This document shows positions 8,722-16,992 of a stretch of 64,000 nucleotides of DNA, piece by piece (position 1 is the first letter of the stretch; each line of letters begins with the position of its first letter). The translations under genes were made by a program, and so were the position numbers. The notes beneath the pieces are model-generated. The model saw only the letters and a program-made list of their open reading frames with translations. It was not told the DNA's origin and searched no databases. Source of the DNA: Dryocola clanedunensis_A (GTDB taxonomy: Bacteria > Pseudomonadota > Gammaproteobacteria > Enterobacterales > Enterobacteriaceae). The stretch is taken from assembly GCA_038405435.1 (NCBI GenBank), contig JBBYHZ010000004.1; one strand, written 5' to 3'.

Positions 8722-10047
8722 TTAATCGAAGCGCAGCTGCGGGGTGACTTCGCGTACCTGAGCCAGATAATCGCGACGATCTTTGCCCGCCAGACCCTCT
8801 GTGCGCGGCAATTTCGCCGTCAGTGGGTTAACCGCCTGCTGGTTAATCCACACTTCATAGTGCAGGTGCGGGCCAGTAGAACGGCCTGTATTGCCGGACA
8901 GCGCGATACGGTCACCGCGTTTTACCTTCTGCCCAGGTTTCACCAGCAGCTTTTTCAGGTGCATATAGCGCGTGGTGTAGGTACGGCCATGACGAATCGC
9001 CACAAAGTACCCTGCCGCCCCGCTACGCTTGGCAATCATTACTTCGCCGTCGCCCACCGCCAGTACTGGCGTCCCCTGCGGCATGGCGAAATCGACACCC
9101 CTGTGAGGTGCGATACGCCCGGTAACCGGGTTAAGGCGACGCGGGTTGAAGTTAGAGGAGATACGGAACTGCTTCACGGTCGGGAAGCGCATAAAGCCCT
9201 TCGCCAGCCCGGAACCGCTGCGGTCGTAGAATTTCCCGTCCTCAGCGCGAATAGCGTAATAGTCTTTACCGCTGCTGCGCAGGCGAACGCCCATCAGCTG
9301 GCTTTGTTCGCGCTTGCCGTCCAGCATTTCGCGGGACATCAGCACCGAGAACTCATCGCCTTTTTTCAGCTTGCGGAAGTCCATCTGCCACTGCATGGCT
9401 TTAATGACAGAACTGATTTCAGCGCTGGTCAGGCCTGCGTTTTTGGCGCTGGTGACGAAGCTGCCGCCAACGGTACCTTTCAGCACGCTGTTTACCCAGT
9501 CGCCCTGCTGCATTTCGCTGCTGGCTTTAAAGGTGCTGCCGGAGCGGTCATAGGTGCGGGTTTCGCGACGGGACATTTCCCACGTCAGGCGCTGCAGCTG
9601 GCCGTCGTCGGTCAGGGTCCAGGAGATTTGCTGACCGATTTTCAGGTTACGCAGGTCTTTATCCACCGCAGCAAGCTGGCTGATATCGCCCATGTCGATA
9701 CCGTACTGATTGAGAATGCTGCTGAGCGTATCGCCCGTGGAGACGACGTATTCGTGGACGCCAGCTTCACCGGCGGTTTTGTCATCCAGCTCATCCTGTG
9801 GGATGGCGTCATCGTCACCGTCAGGCGTGGCCTGATCGATAGGCTCACTCGCCTCAGGCAAAAGCGAGTGAATCTCACTTTTCTGCAGCTCGATGGTTTT
9901 AATGACGGGGCTGGCTTCGGGGTGGTAGACGTACGGCCGCCAGACGGCGACCGCTAAGGTAAGGACTGTAAGCGACCCCAGCATAACGCGATGGGGTCGG
10001 GACAGATTGTCAAATGCCAGGGCGACAGAGCGGGCTATCTGTTGCAC
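8722..10047 (-). CDS. mepM: Murein DD-endopeptidase MepM
   Basis: Cuts D-Ala-mDAP crosslinks so that new strands can be inserted into peptidoglycan. The protein has 441 residues: an N-terminal membrane segment (VMLGSLTVLTLAVAVW), a LysM domain (VHEYVVSTGDTLSSILNQYG) and a C-terminal M23 peptidase. The zinc ligands are visible in PHRGVDFAMPQG (His, Asp) and GPHLHYEVW (HxH). The start is GTG at 10047, which gives the conserved MQQIARSVALAF. znuA is 15 bases upstream on the same strand, so mepM is probably cotranscribed with it, linking wall growth to zinc supply. Confidence 0.95.
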   Translation of the reverse strand: MQQIARSVALAFDNLSRPHRVMLGSLTVLTLAVAVWRPYVYHPEASPVIKTIELQKSEIHSLLPEASEPIDQATPDGDDDAIPQDELDDKTAGEAGVHEYVVSTGDTLSSILNQYGIDMGDISQLAAVDKDLRNLKIGQQISWTLTDDGQLQRLTWEMSRRETRTYDRSGSTFKASSEMQQGDWVNSVLKGTVGGSFVTSAKNAGLTSAEISSVIKAMQWQMDFRKLKKGDEFSVLMSREMLDGKREQSQLMGVRLRSSGKDYYAIRAEDGKFYDRSGSGLAKGFMRFPTVKQFRISSNFNPRRLNPVTGRIAPHRGVDFAMPQGTPVLAVGDGEVMIAKRSGAAGYFVAIRHGRTYTTRYMHLKKLLVKPGQKVKRGDRIALSGNTGRSTGPHLHYEVWINQQAVNPLTAKLPRTEGLAGKDRRDYLAQVREVTPQLRFD

Positions 10048-10062
10048 GTATTCACTTCCTCG

Positions 10063-11007
10063 TTAATCTCCTTTCAGGCAGCTCGCATACTGGTTCGCAA
10101 GGCCGGTCAAAAACTGCATGTAGCTGTCTTTGCCGGGCGCGACCCCGATTCCCAGAGGATCTAACGTGCCGGAGCGAACGCTGGTGCCTCTGGCTACGGC
10201 ATTGATAACCGCTGGCCTGAACTGTGGCTCAGCAAAAACGCAGACCGCTTTGTGCTCAACCAACTGTGTTCTGATCTCATGTAAACGCTGCGCACCAGGC
10301 TGGATCTCAGGGTTAACGGTAAAATGGCCCAGAGGCGTTAATCCGTAGTGTTTTTCAAAGTAGCCGTAGGCGTCGTGAAAAACGAAATACCCTTTGCCTT
10401 GCAGTGGTGCGAGCACGGTACCAACCTGCTTGTCGGTGCTGGCTAATGCTGACTCGAAGCGCTGCAGGTTGGCGTCTAATTTGGCTTTATTTCCGGGGAT
10501 AAGTTCCACTAATTTATCGTGGATTGCAACCGCCGACAGGCGCGCTATCTCAGGGCTAAGCCAAATATGCATGTTGTATTCACCATGATGGTGATCGGCG
10601 TCACTATTTTCAGCTGAATGGTCATGATCGTCATGCTCATGCTCGTCGTCGTCACCGCCCTTCATGAGCAGCGGTTTCACGCCGTCGAGCGTCGCGAGTG
10701 TGACTTGTTTTTGTTGAGGTAACTGGCTGACGGACTTCTGCATGAAGGCTTCCATCTCCGGCCCAACCCAGACAACTAAGTCCGCGCCCTGTAAGCGTTT
10801 TACATCTGACGGACGAAGTGAATAATCATGCTCTGAAGCACCGTCGGGAAGCAGTACTTCGGTTGTAGTTACCCCGTCCGCAATGGCCGAAGCTATGAAT
10901 CCCAAAGGTTTAATGGAGGCAACGACCGCCGCCTGCGCTGGCAGCACCGCAGCGCCCCAAAGCACGGCAGAAAGGGCTGCGCAAAGAACTGTGTTTTTAT
11001 GTAACAT
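10063..11007 (-). CDS. znuA: Zinc ABC transporter periplasmic binding protein ZnuA
   Basis: Captures Zn2+ in the periplasm for the ZnuBC importer. The frame is open upstream, but ATG at 11007 gives the known MLHKNTVLCAALSA signal peptide, cleaved after about residue 26 (AQA-AVVAS). The mature protein carries the metal-binding sequence SEHDYSLRPSDVKRL and a long charged, His-rich loop (about residues 125-150, rich in D, E and H) that is typical of ZnuA and thought to gather zinc. Length is 314 residues. It is divergent from znuCB across a Zur box. Confidence 0.95.
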   Translation of the reverse strand: MLHKNTVLCAALSAVLWGAAVLPAQAAVVASIKPLGFIASAIADGVTTTEVLLPDGASEHDYSLRPSDVKRLQGADLVVWVGPEMEAFMQKSVSQLPQQKQVTLATLDGVKPLLMKGGDDDEHEHDDHDHSAENSDADHHHGEYNMHIWLSPEIARLSAVAIHDKLVELIPGNKAKLDANLQRFESALASTDKQVGTVLAPLQGKGYFVFHDAYGYFEKHYGLTPLGHFTVNPEIQPGAQRLHEIRTQLVEHKAVCVFAEPQFRPAVINAVARGTSVRSGTLDPLGIGVAPGKDSYMQFLTGLANQYASCLKGD

Positions 11008-11036
11008 AATGCGACTTATCATCATTGTGATTGCGG

Positions 11037-11060
11037 GAAGTGTGATATTATAACATCCGC
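11037..11060. promoter_or_regulatory. Zur operator between znuA and znuC
   Basis: GAAGTGTGATATTATAACAT with flanking bases forms the imperfect palindrome known as the Zur box (GAAATGTTATANTATAACATTTC-like). It lies between divergent znuA and znuCB, where zinc-bound Zur represses both directions in E. coli. Confidence 0.85.
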
Positions 11061-11086
11061 TAACTTCTGCAACCCCTGAAATTGTC

Positions 11087-11842
11087 ATGACAAATTTAGT
11101 ATCACTGGAAAATATCTCCGTTTCGTTCGGGCAGCGCCGCGTGCTGTCTGACATTTCGCTCGACCTGAAGCCGGGTCGAATCCTCACCCTGCTTGGCCCC
11201 AATGGCGCAGGCAAATCTACGCTCGTCCGCGTGGTACTCGGGCTCGTAGCACCTGATGAAGGGGTGATCAAGCGTGACCGCGACCTGCGCATTGGCTATG
11301 TGCCGCAAAAGCTTCATCTGGACGCCACGCTGCCGCTGACGGTCAATCGGTTTATGCGGCTGCGCCCTGGCGTCAGGAAAGCGGATATCCTGCCCGCGCT
11401 AAAACGCGTGCAGGCGGCCCATCTGGTTGATGCACCAATGCAAAAACTTTCCGGCGGCGAAAACCAGCGCGTGCTGCTGGCCCGTGCGCTGCTCAACAGC
11501 CCGCAGCTGCTGGTGCTGGATGAGCCGACACAGGGCGTTGACGTCAATGGCCAGCTGGCGCTGTATAACCTGATTGACCAGCTTCGCCACGAGCTGGAGT
11601 GCGCCGTGCTGATGGTCTCTCACGATCTGCACCTGGTGATGGCAAAAACGGACGATGTGCTGTGTCTTAATCATCACATCTGCTGTTCCGGTACGCCGGA
11701 GGTCGTCTCTATGCACCCTGAATTCATCTCCATGTTTGGCCAGCGCGGCGCCGAACAGCTGGGGATATATCGCCACCACCATAACCACCGTCACGATCTA
11801 ACAGGACGCATTATTCTGCGCAGAGGGAATGGCCAGTCATGA
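11087..11842 (+). CDS. znuC: Zinc ABC transporter ATPase ZnuC
   Basis: Cytoplasmic ATPase of the zinc importer, 251 residues. Walker A is LLGPNGAGKSTLVRV (about residues 36-50), the signature motif is KLSGGENQRVLLARALL, and Walker B is LLVLDEPTQGVD. The C-terminal part has the histidine cluster GIYRHHHNHRHD. ATG at 11087 directly after the Zur-box region. Its stop overlaps the znuB start by four bases, so the two are translationally coupled. Confidence 0.97.
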   Translation: MTNLVSLENISVSFGQRRVLSDISLDLKPGRILTLLGPNGAGKSTLVRVVLGLVAPDEGVIKRDRDLRIGYVPQKLHLDATLPLTVNRFMRLRPGVRKADILPALKRVQAAHLVDAPMQKLSGGENQRVLLARALLNSPQLLVLDEPTQGVDVNGQLALYNLIDQLRHELECAVLMVSHDLHLVMAKTDDVLCLNHHICCSGTPEVVSMHPEFISMFGQRGAEQLGIYRHHHNHRHDLTGRIILRRGNGQS

Positions 11843-12624
11843 TTGAATTGTTATTACCCGGCTGGCTTGCCGGCATGCTGCTTGCCTGCGCGGCAGGCCC
11901 GTTAGGCTCGTTCGTCGTCTGGCGTCGTATGTCCTATTTTGGCGATACGCTCTCCCATGCCTCCCTGCTCGGCGTAGCATTTGGCCTGCTACTGAACGTG
12001 AATCCTTTTTATGCGGTGATTGCGGTGACGCTGCTGCTGGCAATCGGGCTGGTGTGGCTTGAGAAGCGTCCTCACCTGGCGATTGATACCCTGCTGGGAA
12101 TTATGGCGCACAGCGCGCTGTCGCTGGGCCTGGTGGTCGTAAGCCTGATGAAGAACGTGCGGGTTGACCTTATGGCCTACCTGTTTGGCGACCTGCTGTC
12201 GGTCACGATGCCGGATCTGATTTCCATCGGAATTGGCGTTATAGTTGTGGTCGGCGTGCTGCTCTGGCAGTGGCGCAATTTATTGTCGATGACCATCAGC
12301 CAGGATCTGGCGCACGTAGACGGCGTAAACCTGCAGCGGACAAAAATGCTGCTGATGCTGGTAACGGCGCTGACGATTGGCGTGGCAATGAAATTCGTCG
12401 GGGCGTTAATTATCACCTCCCTGCTTATCATCCCGGCGGCAACCGCCAGACGCTTCGCCCGCACCCCCGAGCAAATGGCAGGTATTGCCGTTGGCATTGG
12501 TATGCTGGCAGTAACGGGTGGGCTGACCTTCTCGGCGTTTTACGACACGCCTGCTGGCCCATCGGTCGTACTCTGCGCCGCGGCTTTGTTCGTGGTTAGC
12601 ATGATGAAGAAGACGGCGGCATAA
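11839..12624 (+). CDS. znuB: Zinc ABC transporter permease ZnuB
   Basis: Inner-membrane channel of the ZnuABC importer, 261 residues with about seven or eight hydrophobic segments, starting with LLLPGWLAGMLLACAAGPLG. It carries the ABC-3 family sequence VVWRRMSYFGDTLSHASLLG, which includes the loop that contacts ZnuC. Start overlaps znuC by four bases. Confidence 0.96.
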   Translation: MIELLLPGWLAGMLLACAAGPLGSFVVWRRMSYFGDTLSHASLLGVAFGLLLNVNPFYAVIAVTLLLAIGLVWLEKRPHLAIDTLLGIMAHSALSLGLVVVSLMKNVRVDLMAYLFGDLLSVTMPDLISIGIGVIVVVGVLLWQWRNLLSMTISQDLAHVDGVNLQRTKMLLMLVTALTIGVAMKFVGALIITSLLIIPAATARRFARTPEQMAGIAVGIGMLAVTGGLTFSAFYDTPAGPSVVLCAAALFVVSMMKKTAA

Positions 12625-12649
12625 GTTTTAAATTTCCCCCCTTATTTTC

Positions 12650-12669
12650 TCCTCTCCTTCGGGAGAGGA
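12650..12669 (+). terminator. UUCG stem-loop after znuB
   Basis: TCCTCTCC (12650-12657), TTCG loop, GGAGAGGA (12662-12669), 25 bases past the znuB stop. The stem is strong but the following AATATTCTTATT is a weak T-run, so termination is likely but not certain. Confidence 0.55.
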
Positions 12670-12809
12670 AATATTCTTATTCCTTCAACTATAATTCAGC
12701 TAAATTTTAAACCCAGATCACAAAGTCACCCGCCTTTTATCGTTTACCCATCACCTTTAAGCGTTTAATATTTACTAAAGGACTTAATATACGGTAGCCA
12801 GGAGCGGCA

Positions 12810-13502
12810 ATGTACTATAACAATGAAGTTATCAGCTATTTGCAGTCTAATCATATTCTCGCACTTAAGCTTGACCATGCATTAATGGGCGTGGAGAAAG
12901 CGGTATCAAATCAACTTGAAACTATAGGCGCAGGTGCTAAGCGCGCGCTATATTATACATCCTGTTTTACCGATGAATATCAGGACGTCTGTCAACGTCA
13001 AAAGTCTGAAGATATCCGATTCAAAAATAGTATTATCCATCTCATTCAGCATGGAGACGTCATCTATGAGATGCTTAAACTCTATTTCGAAGAAATATTT
13101 AAATACAAGACATCCGATCAAATAGAGCGCATTAAACAAATGCTAATGGCGGTTAATGTCCACATTGCTGCCAGTTCGCTCACAAGCGCGGGGTTCGCGT
13201 TAGCGGTTGCCTCTGCCGTCACCATCGGTCTGAACTTAAATCTTGATATGAGCGCCTTAGCAGGAGGGAAGGCGGCCGGGCTTGTAGGGGTGGCAGCGAT
13301 TTATGGTGTCATACAGAAAGCAGCAGATAGCGCCTACCGCCTTCAGTATACCTCTCCCATTTATTACTCTGTGTTATACGAACATGAACTGGAAATGATG
13401 TATTTCCTCATTGAGCCATTATTTGAACGAGTCGCCATGCCTGGAGCACAGTGGGTGTCTGATCGCGATATAGCAGATATGATTACCAGGATGATTCGAT
13501 AA
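12810..13502 (+). CDS. Unknown 230-residue protein with central hydrophobic hairpin
   Basis: I do not recognise this protein. ATG at 12810 has an AGGAG ribosome site, so it is probably translated. The N-terminal 110 residues are polar and helical-looking. Residues 113-141 and 149-168 are two Ala/Gly-rich hydrophobic segments joined by a short linker (SAGFALAVASAV and AAGLVGVAAIYGVI), followed by an acidic helical tail. Such a buried hydrophobic hairpin is seen in some membrane-inserting toxins, but that is only an analogy. The gene is AT-rich next to its neighbours and lies between znuB and ruvB, where E. coli has no gene. A 58-residue membrane peptide gene follows two bases after its stop. 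Confidence 0.6.
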   Translation: MYYNNEVISYLQSNHILALKLDHALMGVEKAVSNQLETIGAGAKRALYYTSCFTDEYQDVCQRQKSEDIRFKNSIIHLIQHGDVIYEMLKLYFEEIFKYKTSDQIERIKQMLMAVNVHIAASSLTSAGFALAVASAVTIGLNLNLDMSALAGGKAAGLVGVAAIYGVIQKAADSAYRLQYTSPIYYSVLYEHELEMMYFLIEPLFERVAMPGAQWVSDRDIADMITRMIR

Positions 13503-13504
13503 TT

Positions 13505-13681
13505 ATGATGACTCTTATTAAGAGGGTGTTTAAACGAGTATTCAAATCGTTAGTTTCGTATTACGGGCCAGCCGTACTGACAATCATATTCGCCTTTATC
13601 TTTTTGCACTTTCTCCCGGATGGTCCCTTATGGCCTATCCCACTATTCCTCGCACTCATAATAGTTTGTATAAAATGGTGA
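13505..13681 (+). CDS. Small two-helix membrane protein
   Basis: An ATG frame of 58 codons, beginning MMTLIKRVFKRVFKSLVSYY: a basic amphipathic start, then two hydrophobic segments (about residues 22-37 and 41-56, the latter ending LALIIVCIKW). The pattern fits a small inner-membrane protein with the positive end inside. It starts two bases after the preceding stop, so the two genes form a pair and are probably coupled; there is only a weak AGGA upstream. It may be a partner or protective protein for the 230-residue product; this is inference. Confidence 0.5.
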   Translation: MMTLIKRVFKRVFKSLVSYYGPAVLTIIFAFIFLHFLPDGPLWPIPLFLALIIVCIKW

Positions 13682-13713
13682 GCGCATGCCGGGTAGAATT
13701 ATTTAATAACTGA

Positions 13714-13884
13714 CCAAAAAGATGTACCGTATTCGGGGATAGGGTATTGAGCCCTAGCATTTCAATATCATGCCGGAAAACACAAATAGCGACGGCATCG
13801 CCGTACCTCTCCCCACGGCCAGAACAGAACTCCGATGGAAACATTATCTACAGCGATATGTGGAACGACCTGTGCAAAGATTAA
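13714..13884 (+). pseudogene. Possible 3' remnant of a lost gene
   Basis: An open frame of 56 codons with no plausible start, ending in a natural-looking C terminus (NSDGNIIYSDMWNDLCKD, then TAA). It lies between the small membrane protein and ruvB. It could be the tail of a gene otherwise deleted when this island decayed, or simply a chance frame. No family was recognised. Confidence 0.2.
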
Positions 13885-13947
13885 AGCCTTTGCACAGGAA
13901 AGTCAGTTTAAAACATTAGTATCTAAGAATATTTCAGGCTCTGAAAA

Positions 13948-14955
13948 TCATGCCTCCGGCGGCACAATCCCGAAGTGGGTCCAGGCGCGAGGCGTTGCCA
14001 TGCGGCCACGCGGAGTACGCTGTAAAAAGCCCTGCTGAATGAGGAACGGTTCCAGCACGTCCTCGATGGTTTCACGCTCTTCACCGATGGCTGCCGCCAG
14101 GTTATCCAGCCCTACCGGGCCGCCGAGAAACTTATCGATCACCGCCAGCAGCAGCTTGCGGTCCATATAGTCAAAGCCCTCGGTATCCACGTTCAGCATA
14201 TCCAGCGCCTGGGAGGCGATTTCTGCGCTGATGGTGCCGTCGTGACGGACTTCCGCAAAGTCACGCACGCGGCGCAGCAGGCGGTTGGCGATACGCGGCG
14301 TGCCGCGCGCGCGTTTAGCCACTTCGAACGCGCCGTCTTCGCTCATCTCAAGACCCAGCACGCTGGCGCTACGCCCGACGATGTGCTGAAGATCTTTGAC
14401 CTGATAAAACTCCAGCCGCTGCACGATGCCGAAGCGGTCGCGAAGCGGGGATGTCAGGGAGCCTGCGCGCGTGGTTGCGCCAATCAGCGTGAACGGAGGG
14501 AGATCGATTTTGATGGAGCGGGCCGCCGGGCCTTCGCCGATCATGATATCCAGCTGGTAGTCTTCCATTGCCGGATAGAGCACTTCTTCCACGACCGGGG
14601 AAAGACGGTGGATTTCATCGATGAACAGTACGTCGTGCGGCTCAAGGTTGGTGAGCATTGCCGCCAGGTCCCCTGCTTTCTCCAGCACCGGGCCGGAAGT
14701 CGTCCGCAGGTTTACGCCCATTTCGTTGGCAACGATATTAGCCAGGGTCGTTTTACCCAGCCCCGGCGGACCAAATATCAGCAGATGATCGAGCGCATCC
14801 CCGCGCAGCTTCGCCGCCTCGATGAAGATCTCCATCTGCGAGGTGACCTGCGGCTGGCCGACGTAATCCGCCAGCATTCGCGGACGGATCGCCCGGTCAA
14901 TCAGCTCGTCCGGGGTGATGGTGTCCGGGGATACCAGACGGTCTGCTTCAATCAT
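13948..14955 (-). CDS. ruvB: Holliday junction branch migration ATPase RuvB
   Basis: Hexameric AAA+ motor that drives branch migration with RuvA. The 335-residue protein has Walker A GPPGLGKTT (about residues 62-70), Walker B LFIDEIHRL, sensor 1 in IGATTRAG and a C-terminal winged helix (GFLQRTPRGRMATP). ATG at 14955, 21 bases after ruvA on the same strand. Expression is SOS-controlled through the LexA box upstream of ruvA. Confidence 0.98.
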   Translation of the reverse strand: MIEADRLVSPDTITPDELIDRAIRPRMLADYVGQPQVTSQMEIFIEAAKLRGDALDHLLIFGPPGLGKTTLANIVANEMGVNLRTTSGPVLEKAGDLAAMLTNLEPHDVLFIDEIHRLSPVVEEVLYPAMEDYQLDIMIGEGPAARSIKIDLPPFTLIGATTRAGSLTSPLRDRFGIVQRLEFYQVKDLQHIVGRSASVLGLEMSEDGAFEVAKRARGTPRIANRLLRRVRDFAEVRHDGTISAEIASQALDMLNVDTEGFDYMDRKLLLAVIDKFLGGPVGLDNLAAAIGEERETIEDVLEPFLIQQGFLQRTPRGRMATPRAWTHFGIVPPEA

Positions 14956-14976
14956 CCTTTATTTACCTCAGGAGCG

Positions 14977-15588
14977 CTACAGTGCGGCACGGAGTGCTTC
15001 GCGGATCAGGGTTTCGCAATCGGCACCGGCGCGGCCCACTTTGCTGACCATACGGCTTGCTTCCTGAGGTTTATAGCCCAGAGACACCAGCGCGGCAACC
15101 GCTTCCTGCTCGGCGTCGTCCGTCGCCCCGCTTTCAGGCGAGGTCAGCACCAGATCGGCCGCCGGGGTAAAGAGATCGCCATGCATGCCTTTGAAGCGGT
15201 CTTTCATTTCGACAATCAGGCGCTCGGCGGTTTTCTTGCCCACGCCAGGCAGCTTGACCAGCGAGCCAATTTCTTCACGCTCAACGGCGTTCACGAACTG
15301 CTGCGCGGACATGCCGGACAGGATCGCCAATGCCAGCTTCGGGCCAACGCCGTTCACCTTAATCAGCTCGCGGAACAGGGTTCGTTCCTGCTTGTTGTTG
15401 AAGCCATACAGCAGCTGGGCGTCTTCACGCACGACAAACTGGGTAAACACCACCGCTTCGTTGCCGGTTTCCGGCAGCTCATAGAAGCAGGTCATCGGCA
15501 TATGGACTTCATACCCTACGCCGCCCACTTCCATTAAAACTAAAGGCGGCTGTTTTTCAAGGATGAGACCTCTGAGTCGACCAATCAC
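14977..15588 (-). CDS. ruvA: Holliday junction DNA helicase subunit RuvA
   Basis: Tetrameric protein that grips the four-way junction and recruits RuvB. The 203-residue product has the N-terminal OB-fold domain (MIGRLRGLILEKQPP), the two helix-hairpin-helix motifs (VNGVGPKLALAILSG and LPGVGKKTAERLIVE) and the C-terminal RuvB-binding domain after an acidic linker. The start is GTG at 15588, as in E. coli. It begins the ruvAB operon; the LexA box lies about 50 bases upstream. Confidence 0.97.
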   Translation of the reverse strand: MIGRLRGLILEKQPPLVLMEVGGVGYEVHMPMTCFYELPETGNEAVVFTQFVVREDAQLLYGFNNKQERTLFRELIKVNGVGPKLALAILSGMSAQQFVNAVEREEIGSLVKLPGVGKKTAERLIVEMKDRFKGMHGDLFTPAADLVLTSPESGATDDAEQEAVAALVSLGYKPQEASRMVSKVGRAGADCETLIREALRAAL

Positions 15589-15638
15589 GTTATGCTCCTG
15601 CGGTTGTGCAAAAAATTTGGCTTATCATATAAGAAAGG

Positions 15639-15654
15639 CTGGATGAATATCCAG
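15639..15654. promoter_or_regulatory. LexA box before ruvAB
   Basis: CTGGATGAATATCCAG is the CTGG-N8-CCAG variant of the SOS box known for ruvAB. It lies between the ruvC stop and the ruvA start. E. coli has yebB in this gap; here there is room for no gene. Confidence 0.8.
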
Positions 15655-15660
15655 CCCTGG

Positions 15661-16182
15661 TTATTTTAATCTTCCCCGCGACAGGTTAAGCCGGGTGTCA
15701 CTCATCTGCATTGAGTTCTGCGTCACGTGGCAGTGCGTGATGGCAATCGCCAGCGCATCCGCCGCATCCGCCTGCGGGTTAGCAGAGAGTTTCAGCAGCG
15801 TGCGCACCATGTGCTGCACCTGGCTCTTCTCTGCGCTACCGATGCCGACCACCGTCTGTTTTACCTGACGGGCGGCATACTCAAATACCGGCAGATCCTG
15901 GTTTACCGCCGCCACAATCGCAGCGCCGCGTGCCTGGCCTAACTTGAGCGCCGAGTCGGCGTTCTTCGCCATAAAAACGGATTCAATCGCGAAGTATTCC
16001 GGCTGGAACTGGGTGATGATTTCGCTCACCCCCGCGTAGATTAGCTTCAGTCGCGAGGGTAAGTCGGTTACCTGAGTACGGATGCAGCCGCTGCCGAGAT
16101 AGGTCAGCTGGCGACCGGTCTGGCGGATAACGCCGTAACCGGTGACGCGCGATCCCGGGTCAATGCCGAGAATAATCGCCAT
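15661..16182 (-). CDS. ruvC: Crossover junction endodeoxyribonuclease RuvC
   Basis: Dimeric resolvase that nicks Holliday junctions symmetrically. The 173-residue protein shows the four acidic metal ligands of the family: Asp in LGIDPGSRVTG, Glu in YFAIESVFMAKN, and two Asp in PQADAADALAIA. ATG at 16182 gives MAIILGIDPG; a GTG one codon upstream is in frame but not needed. It lies downstream of yebC, as in E. coli. Confidence 0.97.
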   Translation of the reverse strand: MAIILGIDPGSRVTGYGVIRQTGRQLTYLGSGCIRTQVTDLPSRLKLIYAGVSEIITQFQPEYFAIESVFMAKNADSALKLGQARGAAIVAAVNQDLPVFEYAARQVKQTVVGIGSAEKSQVQHMVRTLLKLSANPQADAADALAIAITHCHVTQNSMQMSDTRLNLSRGRLK

Positions 16183-16225
16183 CACGCGTCTCCCGTAAAC
16201 AGGTTAACGGTCACGGACAACGCCA

Positions 16226-16969
16226 TTAAAGGGTTGCCGCCACCTCGTCAGAGATCTCACCGTTGTGGTAAACCTCCTGCACGTCATCGCAGTCTTCTAA
16301 CATGTCGATCAGGCGCATCAACTTAGGCGCGGTCTCTGCATCCATGTCCGCTTTGGTGGACGGGATCATAGAGATTTCTGCTTCGTCGGCTTTCAGACCA
16401 GCGGCTTCCAGCGCGTCGCGCACCGCACCCATATCTTCCCATGCGGTGAAGACGTCGATTGCGCCGTCTTCGTAGGTCACAACGTCGTCGGCACCGGCTT
16501 CCAGCGCGGCTTCCATCACGGTGTCTTCATCTTTGCCAGGGGCATAAGAGATGACGCCTTTTTTGGTGAACAGATAGGCTACGGAGCCGTCGGTGCCCAG
16601 GTTACCGCCACACTTGTTGAACGCATGGCGCACTTCCGCCACGGTACGGTTGCGGTTGTCGCTCAGGCACTCCACCATTACCGCAGAGCCGCCGGGACCG
16701 TAACCTTCATAAATGATGGTTTCCATGTTCGCGTCTTCATCGCCGCCCACGCCACGTGCGATGGCACGGTTCAGGGTGTCGCGCGTCATGTTGTTGGATA
16801 ACGCTTTATCGATAGCTGCACGCAGACGCGGGTTGGAACCTGCATCGCCGCCGCCCAGACGTGCCGCTGTTACCAGCTCACGGATAATTTTGGTAAAAAT
16901 CTTACCGCGCTTGGCATCCTGTGCCGCTTTGCGGTGCTTCGTGTTGGCCCACTTACTATGACCTGCCAT
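16226..16969 (-). CDS. yebC: YebC/PmpR-family protein
   Basis: 247-residue TACO1/YebC-family protein. The family has been described both as a transcription regulator and as a factor that relieves ribosome stalling; which applies here cannot be seen from the sequence. The conserved N terminus MAGHSKWANTKHRKAAQDAK is present, followed by KIFTKIIRELVTAARLGG and EIIYEGYGPGG-type core sequence. ATG at 16969 is chosen over an ATG four codons upstream because it gives this N terminus. It lies between nudB and ruvC. Confidence 0.95.
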   Translation of the reverse strand: MAGHSKWANTKHRKAAQDAKRGKIFTKIIRELVTAARLGGGDAGSNPRLRAAIDKALSNNMTRDTLNRAIARGVGGDEDANMETIIYEGYGPGGSAVMVECLSDNRNRTVAEVRHAFNKCGGNLGTDGSVAYLFTKKGVISYAPGKDEDTVMEAALEAGADDVVTYEDGAIDVFTAWEDMGAVRDALEAAGLKADEAEISMIPSTKADMDAETAPKLMRLIDMLEDCDDVQEVYHNGEISDEVAATL

Positions 16970-16992
16970 AACAATCTCCAAAAGCGCCTTTT

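Noticed and set aside
11008..11292. 95-residue upstream extension of ZnuA
   Set aside because: It runs through the Zur box and into znuC on the other strand; ATG 11007 gives a proper signal peptide.
13770..13919. 49-codon ATG frame (MPENTNSDGIAVPLP...) before ruvB
   Set aside because: No ribosome site and a basic random-looking C terminus; it competes with a more protein-like frame in the same DNA.
14242..15537. Long plus-strand frame opposite ruvB and ruvA
   Set aside because: It is the complement of two highly conserved genes and shows only mirrored composition, with no recognisable domain.
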